A DNA stretch of 64,000 nucleotides. Source: Colius striatus. Taxonomy: Eukaryota; Chordata; Aves; Coliiformes; Coliidae. Position 1 is the first letter of the stretch. Every line of letters starts with the position of its first letter. The stretch lies in NCBI RefSeq assembly GCF_028858725.1, contig NC_084763.1, positions 50,600,152-50,664,151 on the forward strand. The letters run 5' to 3'. Made by a program: the position numbers and the translations under genes. The notes beneath the pieces were generated by a model. It did no database searches, was not told the origin of the DNA, and saw only the letters and a list, made by a program, of their open reading frames with translations. Positions 1 to 21,700 of the stretch are shown piece by piece.

Positions 1-7653
<7,653 letters not shown>

Positions 7654-8530
7654 AATCCTTTGCTTTTCCAAGTTGGCTCTTGTATTCAGTCATACCACAA
7701 TGATTTGCGAGGGGTAACTAAAAGCTAACAGAGTTGTCTTAATATACTTTCAAAACCACGTGCCCGTCTCTTCAGGCCATGCTGTTTTACTGGTATGATT
7801 GAATGTCCGTGTCTCAGTCTCTGGAGACGGTAACGTCTCACCTGATGGCAATTTGTAAAACAAGCGACTGTCTATAACTGGTTATACTTACTTACTTACG
7901 CATCGTTAATTTTATGACCAGCCTAAATATTCTGGGGAAGTAGGGTGTAATATTTAATGAACCACGATCAGATTGTGCCATTACATTTTTCAGTACAAGC
8001 ATGGTAACTAACACTACGTTAGACTAACATATTAAAATCTGGATGAGAAGTTTAATGTTAGTGCTGGTCATAATTACTTTTTGTTTTAGACTCTTTGCTC
8101 ATTCTTGAACTATATTTGTTTAAAGCATGCATACAAACTTATGTATTGAAATATACTTTTTTAAAAATCCAAGATGCTTCCAATTGTTGTAATCTTTACC
8201 TGGAGTATTCTCACTGAAGTCTATTACAATGAGTTGTTTGGGTCTAAGGTGTCCATGTGAATCAAAAAATGGGTGGTCTTATGTACGTGTAATTTGTACC
8301 CGAGTTTTTTTAATGAGTAAATTTACATTATGACTTTTTCCATTCATAAATATATAAGTGAACCAAAGGTCTTGTCCTTTACTTTGTTGGTTGGCTTGGC
8401 AAAGGAGTCTGGAATGCTACCGGAGCAAAACCGTGGCTGTGTTATCCCAGGCAATGTATTAACAAGCAAATGTTTGTAACGTGACTTTGTCACTGACAGA
8501 GGGCAAATAAATTAGGTCTGAAATCCGAAT
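7654..8530 (+). other. ABI1: ABI1 3' untranslated region (approximate end)
   Basis: AT-rich sequence follows the TAA. It contains the ACTTACTTACTTA run near 7890 and several ATTTA and TGTAAA motifs, and leads to an AATAAA at 8506. The end is placed 15-25 nt past that signal. Longer or shorter forms are possible. Confidence 0.65.
8506..8511 (+). promoter_or_regulatory. ABI1: Polyadenylation signal AATAAA (ABI1)
   Basis: This is a canonical hexamer about 850 nt after the ABI1 stop codon and the first perfect AATAAA on the plus strand after it. Confidence 0.6.
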
Positions 8531-9208
8531 GACACACTTATACATATGCTTAAAAGTTCTTTTCTTCCCAGCTGAGCTTTAGCAAGGATTCTGGGTTCGA
8601 ATGTAGTTATCTAGGGGCAGCACGCTGGGCACGTCTGTAACTGACACTTCTGCGGGAAGCCGTGTGGTATGGTAAAGGCCAGCCAGGGGCAAACCAGGAG
8701 CTCAGCCATGCTGGTGTAGGCTGGGGGCAGAGAGCTACAGGTGATGAATTGCCCTCTTCTGTGAATTCTGTGTGAAATAGTCTGAAAAGGAATGTGGTTG
8801 TGCTGGGTAATGACTGAGAGGAATGTGTCTGGGACCTCCAAGGAGGAGGGCATTGACTATAACATACCCTGAAGGAGCGCTGGGCTGTGATGGAGTTGAA
8901 GCTTTGCCTGGCTGGAGAATCCCTCAATTTTAATCTAAGTTAGAAAGGCTGAGCTTTTCATTTTCTTAATTGTAGCCACCTCAGATCCTGTGTTTCATTA
9001 AGCAGTAGCAGGTAGCAACCACGAGCATCTCTGCCTTTCAGTAGGAACAGGAAAACTTCTCGATGCCTATAACCAACTCGTCACAGCATAGTCTGGTGTA
9101 AGGAGCCAATTCCCAAACCCACAATTCCAGGTACTTCTCAAGTGCAACAGCCAGGAAAGCATTCAAACCCTGGCTCCTCCCAGGAGTTCACTAACACGTA
9201 TGCTCTTG
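8531..9208. other. Short intergenic gap between convergent ABI1 and PDSS1
   Basis: This gap of roughly 0.7 kb separates the inferred 3' ends of the two genes. No gene or repeat was recognised. Overlapping transcript tails are possible. Confidence 0.55.
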
Positions 9209-9214
9209 TTTATT
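9209..9214 (-). promoter_or_regulatory. PDSS1: Polyadenylation signal AATAAA (PDSS1, distal)
   Basis: A second TTTATT on the plus strand, 59 nt beyond the proximal signal. Either or both may be used. Confidence 0.4.
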
Positions 9215-9267
9215 AGCGTGACCCAATGACATTTTGAGCAGCTTTGTTTCTCGTACACCGATTTATG

Positions 9268-9273
9268 TTTATT
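9268..9273 (-). promoter_or_regulatory. PDSS1: Polyadenylation signal AATAAA (PDSS1, proximal)
   Basis: TTTATT on the plus strand, about 295 nt past the PDSS1 stop codon. Confidence 0.5.
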
Positions 9274-9567
9274 CTCATCGTGGCCTTTGTGCATCAACAT
9301 GTAAACATCTGCCCACCCCCCCCCCCAATTAATAGCCCCCCCTTAAAACAACCATACAGCACGGTGTGATTTGCTCTGAATTGTATGGCCTCCCACCATA
9401 AAACACTTGAAACTTCTCTTTAAAAAAAAAGGCAGAACTTCAACAAAAATGGAGTTGTTGTTTAAAAAAATAAGTTTTTGGTAGCCTGCGTTGGAAGCAA
9501 AGAACGTTTGAAGTTAATTTAGGCACAGTCTGGTAAGTAGCTGCCAGGGGCGTGGAAGGAAGTTGTG

Positions 9568-9708
9568 TCACTTGTCTCGCAGGAGCACCATCTGGGTCAG
9601 CTGCACGAGCGCTTCCCTCTCCGGGGACGGCCGCAGCTTGCGGATCTCACGCGTGGCCGCGTGGCAGTAGCGCTGGGCGAGGTAGGTGGTCTGCTGCACG
9701 CCGTCACT
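9568..9708 (-). CDS. PDSS1: PDSS1 terminal coding exon 11
   Basis: The exon encodes [36 protein letters not shown] and ..VLLRDK with TGA at 9568..9570. It is GC-rich, unlike exons 4-10. Confidence 0.96.
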   Translation of the reverse strand, partial: SDGVQQTTYLAQRYCHAATREIRKLRPSPEREALVQLTQMVLLRDK

Positions 9709-12700
9709 CTGCGGCCGGGCACAGCAACAGCAATGGGCAACTGGGCAGCCTCCCTTCTCCTTTCCCCCTTACTAGGGGGCAGATTTGACCTAAGTACCCT
9801 CAACCCTTAATTATTCTGAAGGGGAAGAGGATTCCTTCTATATTCACGGAGTTAATAACATACTGTTCACTAGGATTAGAAATTAATCGTTTAACCCCTC
9901 CCCTCCTGCCCTGAATTGATACGTAAGAAACATGCTCTCCTGAAAAAAAAGGGTGTTAGTTTTGCACAGATTCAAGTCTTCTCAGACCTGTCACAGAATC
10001 TCAAGGGCTCGAAGTGACCTCGAAAGATCATCTAGTCCAACCCCCCCCACCAGAGCAGGGCCACCAAGAGGAGGTCACACAGGAACTTGTCCAGGTGCAT
10101 TTTGAATGTCCCCAGAGAGGGAGAGTGAACAACCCATCTGGGCAGCTTGTTCCAGTGCTCTGTCACCCTCACAGTGAAGAAATTCTTCCTTGTGTTTCTT
10201 TGGAACCTCTGATGTTCCAGCATATACCCACTGCCCCTTGTCCTATCACTGGCCATCACTGAGAAGAGCCTGGCTCCATCCTCCTGACACCCACCCTTTA
10301 CATATTTGTAAACATTAATGAGATCACCCCTCACCTCTTCTCCAAGCTCAAGAGCTCCAGTTGCCTCAGCCTTTCATCATAAGAGAGATGCCCCACTCCA
10401 TCATCTTGGTGGCCCTATGCTGAACTCTCTCAAACTGATGCAGAGTGTGCATTGCAGTTACAAGACTGGTAGCTGGGTGCTGCATATGCAGATTGTTGGA
10501 TACAGCAGCTCCTCAGCTGACAGAACTGAGGTTGTGCATGAGCTTTTTACTTTTGTTATGTGCATTTTACACTATGGGAGGGGGAGGAAAGGAAAAAGCT
10601 CTTTGGTACCCAGCATTTCCGTGCCAGTAAGCCAGCTGAAGGGTGCTCCCTTGGCATTGTACCTCATATGCTACTGAACAGGGATCTGAAAATGCAGCCC
10701 TGGTCTTTTACTCTATAGGCAATGAGTTTCAGTCATCAGCAAGGACAGCACCTCAGGAACGAAATACTTGGTATTGGTCCTACCTGCAACACGTATTTCC
10801 GAGCACGTTCAACGTCTCCTGGCTTACTGAACCGTCTCATGATCATAGCATTCATTTCTGGAAACTAAGCACAAAAGGAGAAGGGTTTGTGCTGCTTACG
10901 AGGCGTCTTCTGTGTAGCTGCTAGCCAGACACAGGTCCAGAAGCCCCTAAGTACACAGTTCTTCCCTTGGCACCGGGATCAACACTTGCAGCCTGCTCAG
11001 GACTGAGGTGCAGCACAGCCCAGGCAGCTGCAGGGAAAGCGGCTGCAGACACTTGTGGCACCTGCTGGTTTCATCCTGTTGAGCAGGTGCCCCAGGGTGG
11101 TTATTTCTGACATAGCTACTGCCACGTGTGTCATCTGGTTCTGGTGTTCTTGACTTACAAGTGATGGCTGCTGTTGGCACAGCTGGAAGAGGCACCTCGT
11201 CCCCATATCTACAGCAGAGAACCCAAGTTTGTTGAAGCTGTGTCACACAGTTCAACCTGTAAAACTCTTGAGTTACCTTTGACTCTTGTATCCACTTCTG
11301 CTTTCTGGTGCTCTGGCAATTTACATGCACAGGCTTTGCCTGGGTAAAGCTCAGGGCAGAGTTTTACATGACAAAATGACAGTTATCATAGAACCACAGG
11401 ATGGTAGGGTTGAAGGGACCTTTAGAGATCATCTACCCAACCCCCCTGCAGAAGCAGTGTCACCTAGATCAGGTCACACACAGAGGAATGTTTCCAAGTG
11501 GGTCTTGAAGACCTCCAAGGAAGGAGACTCCACACCCTCCCTGGGCAGCCTGTGCCAGGGCTCCCTCACCTCAACAGCAGAATAATTTTTTCTTATATTT
11601 AAGTGAAACTTTATGTATTTTGTTTTCAGAGGCACAGAATGTGTCACTAGTACTGCACACTCCAATCCCTACAAAGCAGGAAGATAACTAGAGCCAGCTG
11701 TCTGAGAAAGTCCCCATGTCCCTCCTCATCTGTTCTTCAGATGCTCCAGAAACAGAAAAACCTGGTGCCTGACAAACAACTGAAGGAAGGCCACACACAG
11801 CTCAGGGTGGCTGCTCTGCAGCATTGTTCTTAAAGGAAAAACGGGTGTTTTTTCACCTTGTCTGAAAGTGTTCTAGTCAAACAAAGATTATTTCATTGCC
11901 ATAAGCTTGTAAACAATGCTCTGCTTTCCTTGCACACCTCTGGGCCTGAAACTGTAGATGTACAAACTTGTTGGGGAACAAACACGTAGCACATCTCTTG
12001 TTGTGACATTTCCCTATTACTCACAGGTAGTCTTTGTGGAGGGTACATTGGTGACTCATGCTTGATTTTCTCTAGATTTTAGCTTTCCTCCTGTGTAATG
12101 ACACTTTAATTGCAATGCTCATATAATCCACTTTCTTGCTATTCATATTTACAATGATCAGAGGATGCATATGCTTTCTCTTTCTATATTTAAGCACTAA
12201 AAGACATAAAAATCCTCAGCCCTGTAACACAATGCTGTTATTAGCGGTCCTGCAGCCCTAACAGGCAGGACATAAGCATTTGACAAGGATGCTTAGAGCA
12301 AAAATAAACCCTCATTCTTCAACTTTAGACTTAGTATGCATTAGTATAGTTCCTTAAAAAAATAAACCTGCAGAGTGTGGGGTTTTTTTTAGTGAACTAA
12401 ATACTGCACAAACAGGTTTTGCATCAAGCTAAACAAACTTCATTTCTTAAATAAAGGCCTCTCCTTCACTTTCTGATGCACAAAGATGGATTTCAGAGGG
12501 AGAGGAGAGGCTAAGGAGAGAAGGAGGCTGTCCCTGAGGATGCACAAGAAGTCAGTTTGTCAGGCAGGTGCCTGAGCAGTTGCAGGGCTATTACAGGGTG
12601 CATAGGAGAGTGCAGACAACCTCCAGCTAACAGCTACACTGGGGACTGTCTTCCAGCCCTGCCTTGGGAGTTTTTCTTCTCAGGTACAAATACATAAACA

Positions 12701-15700
12701 CCTTTTAGTAGCAGCACAGAGAAGTGTCTTTTGAAGCTCCAAATTTTGTTAGCACTTTGTGTATCATTTCAAAAGGCTGCAGTGCTGTTCTCCCAGTTTC
12801 TTGAAAAGAGCAGGAAAGTGTCAGCAAAGCAGCCTTGCAATTAATGGGGAAACCTTTGCAGGATGGTCAAGTTCCCTTTCTATGCAAAAACGTACACTTC
12901 CCATCTCTCAAAGACAGAAAGGACAAAAAGCTTTTAAAAGTGACCTAAGACAAACAACTATGACCTTAAAACAGAACTGACAACATTTTCTTTTCTTGTA
13001 TTTGCATGTTATGAACTGGTGTCTCTTACAAAGCTAATTAAATGGTATGCTGGAGGGGAAAGGCAGAGGCAGCCAACCCAAACAAATGAATAACAGCTTT
13101 TGGAATATTCAACATCGACAAGACAATCAGTGACACCCATTCTCTGCCAAAATCAGGAGGATTTGCAAATGTCTTTGTTACTTTCTAGAGTAGCTTGAAC
13201 ACCCAAACCAGCCCTTTCATGACTACATCCTCTTTCTGTACCCGAGCCCCTCGCTGTTCTTTAGGCAGCTCCAGTTGCTGATGACTAACACAATCCTGCT
13301 GCCTACCACCAAATCCTCAAGTAATGACTCAAGGACAAGCTTTTGAATCCCCCAGATAAGTCTGTGGGAGGGAACAGAGGATGTGGAGGAGCTTGCACTC
13401 AGCATGCATTTGTCTGCACTCCTCAGGGGCTGATATTCTTTCCTTTCTGTCTTTTCTGACCTATGTGTCCTTCTGAGTGCCCAAAGGATGAGGAAACAAG
13501 GACATGTGTATGTTCTGCCTCCCCACTCCCCTTCCCCTTGCAGTGTTTAGGAAAGAAGGGGAAGTAAAGGTAATAAAGGTGTATTTTTTTGAAAAATGAC
13601 TTAAGCTTTTCCCTCAACAAGCTCTGAGCAATTCCAGTGACATCACAGACTAGAGCTCTGCCAGGATGAGCTGTGTCCATGTTTGTACTGTGCTGTGAAG
13701 TTTGCTAGCAAGGACTGCTTTGTAAGGCCCAAATCTTCTTTCCTCAGCTGAGCCAGAAGCTCAAGCAGGGTGTGTTAAACCAACTCCTTCCCCTTTTATG
13801 GATTAACACCTACTTTAATGTTTAATGCTGCTGGTACTTTTTTCCCCCCTGTACTCTTCCAAAGTGTTAAGCTACTAAAAATCTTGACCAGTTTTAGGCT
13901 ATTTTGATACTCTTTTTTCTCTTATGCAAAATACTACTACTAGCTTTCAGAAGGGAAAGCTTCCCATGTTTCTAACTGGGTAAGACACAATGACAGCAAT
14001 GAGGAGATCAAACCCAATGGATAGAGGTGCCCACCTAAAAGCTTGGCAGATTTAAGCTTTTGGCCCCAAGATGGATAAGAAACCCCACACTACAGACATA
14101 CTCAAGCCTGGGGAGAATAAGATGTCTCAGGATGGAACATTAAGCAAGAAGATACTTAAGAATAACCTGCAGAAAGCATGCAAAAACTCTCCAACTGCCT
14201 GTTCCTTTGGGATGCTTAAGCACTGGAACTGGGGCAGCAGAAGAATAGTGCTGTTGTATGATACATGGGCCTAATAGAAAGAGGACTTGTGTAGGAAAGG
14301 GTTTCTAAGGCTGAAAGAGTATGCATGTGTTCACCCAACCCAGCTGACTCTGCACACACTCATCCCTTCTGCTGTAGAGCTGATGTGTTTGAGTTGTCCT
14401 TTTGTGTGCTGGGAAGTAGATGTTTTTGGTTCTGGGGAAATAGGCTCCTGATGACTTACCTGTTGACAAGCAAACAACACGGGGCCTGTGGCTAATCCAA
14501 GCTTGAGATCTGCTGCTGCTGGTTTCCCCAGACGGTCGGCACACGACGTAAAATCCAGCACATCGTCTATTAGCTGGAAAGACAGAAACATACAGATTGG
14601 TTTAAAACCTTCCCTGGTGTTTTTTTTTTTAAACAAGAGCTAAATACAGAATAGAACAGAAGATTTACAGAAAGGATTAAGACAGCTCACTTAAGATTTC
14701 TAAGGCAGTTTGGAAATGTTTACGTTGTAGATTCCCAGTTGAGCTGAACAAAAGCACTACCTGGAAAGCTATGCCAACGTTTTTTCCATACTGGTATGCA
14801 ATCTCGTGAACTTTGGGATCAGGGCAGCCTAGAATTGAAACCTGAAAAAGAAAAAAACACCACAGCCAAGTAAATACAAAGCTTTAGTTAGCACCCACTC
14901 TTGGTCTCTGACCCTGGGTGTGACAGAGCAAGCACGGGCACAGGAGGGATCAGGGAAAGGAAAAAAGGCTGACTCAGGAGCATAGTCTTGCTTGTCTCTG
15001 CTTGTGGATACACACAAATAGCCAAGCTTATTAGAAAGCAAGGCTGAACAGCAGTGCAGTATAAAATATATTCAAGTCTGGAAAGAGATGAGCTTCATTA
15101 AATATTTATCAGACTTAGAAATTATAATGCAGGGATGAGGAGAGAAGCAATGTGGATGTGCTGCATGTGCAGGCTGGTAGGCACATACACTCCAGTGACA
15201 GGGGAGATGTGTTTATTACACATATCAATCAGCCAGGAGATAATGGGAGGCCAGACAACAGATAAATGGCCATTACATCCCTCATGAAAGAGCCACGAAG
15301 CTGGGTGTGCTACACCCAGTACAGAAGGGACAGTTCCTGTGATGCTGACTATAAGCAAATTGCTAAGGAAGATGAGCCAATGAACTTCCAAAGGATAGTT
15401 GGTGGCAAAGACAAGACAGTGAATAAAGAAAGTACACCAAGCTAGACAAAGGTAGCACCAAACTGAGATACAGAAATAAAACATCTTGAGTACAGATAGA
15501 GGAATCAACTACTTGAGAGACTGAAGTTTTGCTGAAGAAACTCCACAAAGCTAAAATACAGGACACAAGCTGAGTTGAGAATGAATGTCCTGCCTCAAAG
15601 TAAGGGCATATTCATGTTTGCATTTATGTATTGATGACACACTTTGCAAAAGGAGGTTGGTCACAGTTAAAACTCAGATTTATTTCATCCTTCAGTAAAG

Positions 15701-18700
15701 CAATTAGGGGCTAAAACTCCATCCCTGCAGGAACCAAACCTGCTGTGACTAACAGGAGTGAAGATACATTTTACTTAATGTAACACTTAAAATGCATGCC
15801 AGGAAAGCCACACAACATAACAGTATGTGTGCATACAGATCTAGAAACATTCCTCTTTAAGACTGAGTCAAGGAGGATGATTAGAACAAACCAAACAAAA
15901 ATCAACCCCAAATTAAGAGTGAGTCCAGCAGTAGCTCTGAAGGGGAACATGAAGACAGGACAACACTACATCCCAATAAATGCGATGCAACCCGCACAAG
16001 ATGAGAAGCTGTTTCATGCATCAGTGCATTCTGTAACTGAGCATCAGAACACTTCCCTGCCACAACCTGCATCTGTGGATAACAGCTAAAACCCAGAGGA
16101 ATCTGCATGCCTGAGGCATCACTCACAGTTCCCAGTTTTATTTCAAAGAGGAGCACAGTACAGCAGGAAAATAATGCTGCTTATGTCTAATCATACAAAT
16201 TCCTCAAGGCTATTAAAACAGAGTGAACTGCAAATATGAGACATTTAAATAGGCATTGCTAGGGACTATCAAACTAAAACATTTTGCCCTTTTATCCTCT
16301 TTTTGATGCTTGTCTCTTAAATACCAGTATTTGCCTCGAAGAGTCTGTGTCTTCTACTGCCCTGTCAGCCTTAGCAAACTTCTGGTTGCTTCTGTAATCC
16401 AAGTCAAATAATATCAGCAAGGCAGGGGGACTGCATCTGCCTCCTTTCAGTGAAATCTTTACCCTCACATTCCATGCAAAGAACAAAATACAGAATTCAG
16501 GAGAAGAGTGACAAAATCCTGGTTAATGGCAAAGGGTGAGAGTGGGCACAAGTTGGTTGATGGGGAGAAGAAACGCTGAGGAAAGAGCAGAGCTTTCCTG
16601 TTTGCTCTGAAAGGTCAAAGCAGAGCTATTCCTGTAGGTAGACAGTTTTCTGAGGCTGCAGACATTACCTAGGTAAAGAATCACAGCAGTATATGGCTGT
16701 TTAAAAAAACCAGAAGCCTGAGTTACAGAATGGAACACAATCAATACAAAATTAATACTTGCATCTTCAGAAGACCTTCATAGTTCCTCCTGAGGTTATG
16801 AACATGTCTGAGGACAAAAAACCATTCCAAATCCAGGAGATGGACAGGCCTGTCACCTCAGGTGAGCAAACCATCTGACCACTACATCATAAACCTGCAG
16901 CACCAGGTCTTGTCTAACAGCAGCCAACCCCCACGGTGCTGCTGGGGATCCCTGCCCCAGCCCTGGGCAGCCTCTCTCTCCCAGCCATGCAGCTGAGGTC
17001 CAGCCATACTGGGATCAAAGCATGAATTTACATGTCCCAATCAGGGTAACAATGTCAGTATAATGACACCCATTTAAATGATAAAGCTCACCCTCTGAAA
17101 ACATCCCAGAGCATTCCTGATAGGACTGGTTGATTACAAATTTAATGGTGCAAGAATTCAAGCTGGCCTCCCACTAAACCCTGATGAAAAATCCTTCCTA
17201 ATACCAAGTGGAACAAATTCTTTAGGAAGGTTCTTTGAATTCAGTCAAGCAAGTCAATCTGCTTGGCATTATATCAAACACACTTCTCAAAATAAGAAAT
17301 TGTCTCCATTAGTTGATGTTACATGAGAGACCATAAACCAATGAATTCACATCCATAAAATATTGTATCAGCAGCTCTGGGTAGATACAGCCTGCTCTGA
17401 TATTTATCACCTGAGACCACAGCAGCCAGAATTGAAAGCAGTTGAACACCCACACCACTGTCCTGCAGGTCTGAGAGGGCAGGAACACGCTTGTCTAAGC
17501 AGGAGGAGAGTTGTTTGCTCTCACACTACTACATTTGTGGACACTATGGAAAGGAAAAGGTTCTGAATTCTTCCCCTTTCCCAGCCTCTCTCCTCCATGC
17601 CCATCTCCTGAAGCAGTCAGGATCCTGCCTTCTCATTCCTGCCTCATCCTCTGCTGTTTTTCCAGACAGGAGCACTGTTTAAGTTGGAAGGGAACTCTGA
17701 AAGTCACTTGGTCTAGTCATCTGCTCAAAGCAGAGATGACTTCACAGTCTCACCAGGTTGCCCAGGGCTGTGTAACCGGGTATTGTTTTGGCAGAATCAT
17801 ACTTTTAAAGGTGTGATTATCTGTCTGGATATCTGGGATATTTTATGCTAATAGCATCAATATAGCAAACACTATGGAGAAGCAAGATCCTCAAAGGAGT
17901 TACTGTATTTTCAATAATGAATAAGGAAGTTTCCTGGCTGCCCACAGTATCTGACGCTACTCGTGCTGGTACCCCACGTGGGTCATTGGACAGGAAAGCA
18001 GTCTGCAGGCCTAGCTGGGCTGGGGGGATCAGTTTTGCTGGTGGACGGTCAGAGGTGTTATTTTCCTAGTCACCCTGGTGGGATGGAGCCCTGTGCACAC
18101 ACCAAACTATGAGCCAGTGAAAGCAGGAGCTCACGGGTAGATCCAGAGCTGCAGACTATTCTTTTCCATGAGTCCCTAAGGCAGAGCCCTGCCTCACACG
18201 AGGAGGCTGCATGCTTTCTCCTAATAAAGAAATCGAGACTCTCTAGTGCAACTTTACACTTAAGACAAGCATGATTTAATCCCTCATCTGAAAGCATGCT
18301 GTGCAAAATCTAAACAGCTTTATGAGGGTTAGGAATTCACTTTACAACAAGATAAACCAAAACACAGGGAGAGAACCTGCTCAGCTTATTTTGCCATCTC
18401 CAGTTTGCCTGATGACTCATAGAAATTCCACTTCAGCTTTATTGGACCCGAGTTCTTGAACCAAAGTCACCTCTCGTGCTTCCCTGAAAAATGCCTTTAG
18501 TAATAACTAAGCTTCAGTGACCCTCTGGGCCATCTTCTGCCATTTCCTTTTGTAATGTATTACCTGGGCTATGACTTTGGTAACGTTGCCCCATGAAGAA
18601 CTACTGTAGAAACAAGCTGGAGACTGGGATGGCTCCAACATCTTTAACAGCCTGTTCTGCCTATAAAACCAGAATTACCTGCTAACTTAAAGGACTTTGG

Positions 18701-21700
18701 ATTTCAATGCAGTAAAGCTTTGGCAATGCAGAGGGTACCTCAGTGACTAGAACAGTGCTGACAGACTAGTATCCTGTTCAGACATTTCCCCAGGAATACT
18801 CTGCTCTTCCACGACACCACAGAATTGCCAGCTGCTACCTGAACTTGTTTGACATCATCTTGCAGTTAATTCTTGTATCTTGGTTACACACAGAAACAAA
18901 TGGCTGGGTTTTTCCCCATCATTAACTGTTGTTAATGAAGTGAACTGTTTCTCATGACACACTGGTCTGGTTGTAACTGATACTCTGAAAATTACTAATC
19001 TCTCTCCTTAGCTTTTGTTCCTGCAAACAAGGTGCAAATACTCTGGATTCCCCAACTGAATTTCCTCTCTCCACTTAGAACTGGTGATCCTGCTTATCAT
19101 TTGCTCCGTGGAAAACAGAACTCTATTCTGATCCCATCCTCTCCCTTAGTAGTCAAAAACATCTAAATAAACTCTAAATCCCCTTTTCAGTGCTATCAAT
19201 AGACTTCTAACTCATGCAGAAAGAGGGGCAGATGTGTATAGGTGCAGCTCATTGGTACTGTGCAGGAAGCACAGTTTTGCCACGAAGACAAACCTCTCTC
19301 TTGTTTTCCCTTTGTCACAAAATTTTACTGCATATAAATTCCAGTAATTCAGCAATGGAACAACTCAGGAGGAAAGCAGCCAAATACCCCCTTCACCAGC
19401 ATCACAGCCACAATCTGGAGGGAAGTGCTTAAATCCCTAACTCTTGTGAGTTATTGAAAGGAAAAAAAGTCAAAGTAACACATCTGTGAGGAGAATTCAC
19501 CCAGTAGGAAGGTGATTTCTTCTTCTATCTGTGAAGATATCTTTTAGATATTTTTTAGATCTTTTAGGCTGTCAAAGTGAATATAAAAACTCGTATCTTT
19601 TCATTGGAGTAGCAGAATGATGTGATGCTCCTGACTAGTCCAACTGTCCACTAATACAAACGAAGACTTGCAAAGGAGAATGACTGCCAAGGTCATATTG
19701 CCATTAATACAAGTGATCCAGAAGACTTAGTTTCTTTCCTCCAACTCAAATGAAAGATACTTTCCTTCCTCTTAAAATCTGTCTTGTTTTATATGATGCT
19801 TTTGATTTAAGCATTTGTCCCCCTTACCAGAAAAGGCTGTCATGTCAAACCGTGACTGCAATTTTCAACTGCTGTCTATTGCACAAATGTACCAGTTCTC
19901 TGAGAACAAAGGATGACTAACACTAGCACACATTTTTAGTCTAATTCTCTTCCAAGTCCCTCTTGCTCTAGCATACACCAGCTCTACCACCTGTAATTAA
20001 AAAGAAATAAAGACTTTATAACTGTCATCTGAGGTGAGATGATTGCTTACCTTCTCCCTGTTCTGCATTCAAAATAAATATGGTTTTTGAATAAGAACAT
20101 CATCCTGAATCAGATCTTTTTGAAGTAACAGACCTCAGTGACTGATAGGGTTGGATTCAGCAATTACTAATTGAAAAGCCCAGACAAATCAAGAACTTCA
20201 TGCTTCTGTTCTTTTACAATGTCACGTAGAGGACGTACAATTAGTTATTTCCTCCCACTGTTAGCATTTAAGTTCCCATTTGGCACCAACGAGTGGGACC
20301 AGATGTCAAAGAAGACTTAGAATCAAATTATAGGCTCCAGAATTATCAACTGAGATTAAAAGCAGTCTCAAAGTTGTAGAATTGCATAAATTAAATGCTG
20401 CCACTGTTGAACTGTATTTTGGTTCAAGGGAGGGTGTAACAATAACCTTGTGTGTGAACAGAAAACAGCAGAGAAAAGCCACAGGATTGGAGGGTCCACG
20501 GCTGAGCTATGATAAAAGGCACGTTCTCAAGCCCATTCCCAACCTGACAGAGTCCCACTGAAAGGGTTTGCTTTGGAGGGTCTCCAGAGAAAACTGCCTG
20601 ACTGGGAGTTTAGGTGTGAGGCTTAACAGTACAGTGTGTTAACTTCAGAAGAGACGGACGTACATACTGCTTTACAACTGTTTGCTATCAGACTCGCCGT
20701 CTTCTTAAAAGTCTTCTCGAGGTAGTGAGCAAATCTCTCGTTCTCATTTTCCTTGGAACCCAGCTGGAGGAATTCACCTAAAAAGTTGCACAGATGGGAG
20801 TTTTTCATTTGTGGTTTTACAGCTTAGGGAAGCAAATCTGAAGACAAACAATAGAAAAAGACCTTACCACGCACCAGATCTTCAATCACCTGAGTTAGAA
20901 CAGAGATGATAGTAGTGTTTCCAATTCGGGCTAAAGCTACGGAAGCAGCTGAGAGGATGAAGTCACCAGCTAGAACAGCCTAAGGATTTTAAACAAAAAA
21001 ATGATCTTTTAAGTCTTTTCCTTTGAGTTAGTACAGACAGTAAGTTTCCTTTACGTGGCAGGTCTACTCACACCACATCATTTTTCGACATAAACCATAC
21101 GTATCTCATTGTAGGAGAGGAAACGGGAGGTAACGACATACTAAAATTGGCATCATGTTTTAATCCCTACTTTCTTGTGCTATTTGTGTTTTTCTACACA
21201 AGCACTGTCATCCCTGTATTCAATATCTGAATAACAGATTTGCCTGAGAAGCCTTTTTGAAGCTTACTTTTCTACATCAGCACTCTGCTGTGTTATGCCA
21301 CATTAGCTCTGAACGCCACGGTAAGCTCTGGTGAGTCTGCAGTGTACTACTTTCCTTGCACTTTCTGATTAAGCCCTTCCTCTTAATGCTCTGTGAAAAG
21401 ACAGCTCTACTCAAAAAATGGGGAAAAAAAGTCCTGACGATGAAAATCTTTCTGTATTTACTACTGAGGTAACATACAGTGTTCTGGATGAGGTGCAAGT
21501 TCACAGTATTCCAACTCCACTGCACAGAAGGGCAAAGCGAATGGGACACTGTAAGAATCCCACTACAAGCATTCATTTTCTAATGCTCCCAGCAGTTCAG
21601 AAAAGGAACACACATTTGTCTTACCCACAATCTGTGCATATCTCTTAGAATCATAGAATGGTAGGGGTTGGAAGGGACCTTTAGAGATCATCTAGTCCAA

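Larger units (their letters stand above)
9209..9567 (-). other. PDSS1: PDSS1 3' untranslated region (approximate)
   Basis: On the minus strand the sequence after the PDSS1 TGA contains two AATAAA signals, at 9268..9273 and 9209..9214, plus an 11-base G run (C run at 9316..9326 on the plus strand). Confidence 0.6.

Noticed and set aside
15122-15508. 128-codon hydrophobic open frame on the minus strand that looks membrane-spanning
   Set aside because: It lies within PDSS1 intron 7, with no family similarity that I can recognise. The hydrophobicity follows from T-rich composition on the minus strand.
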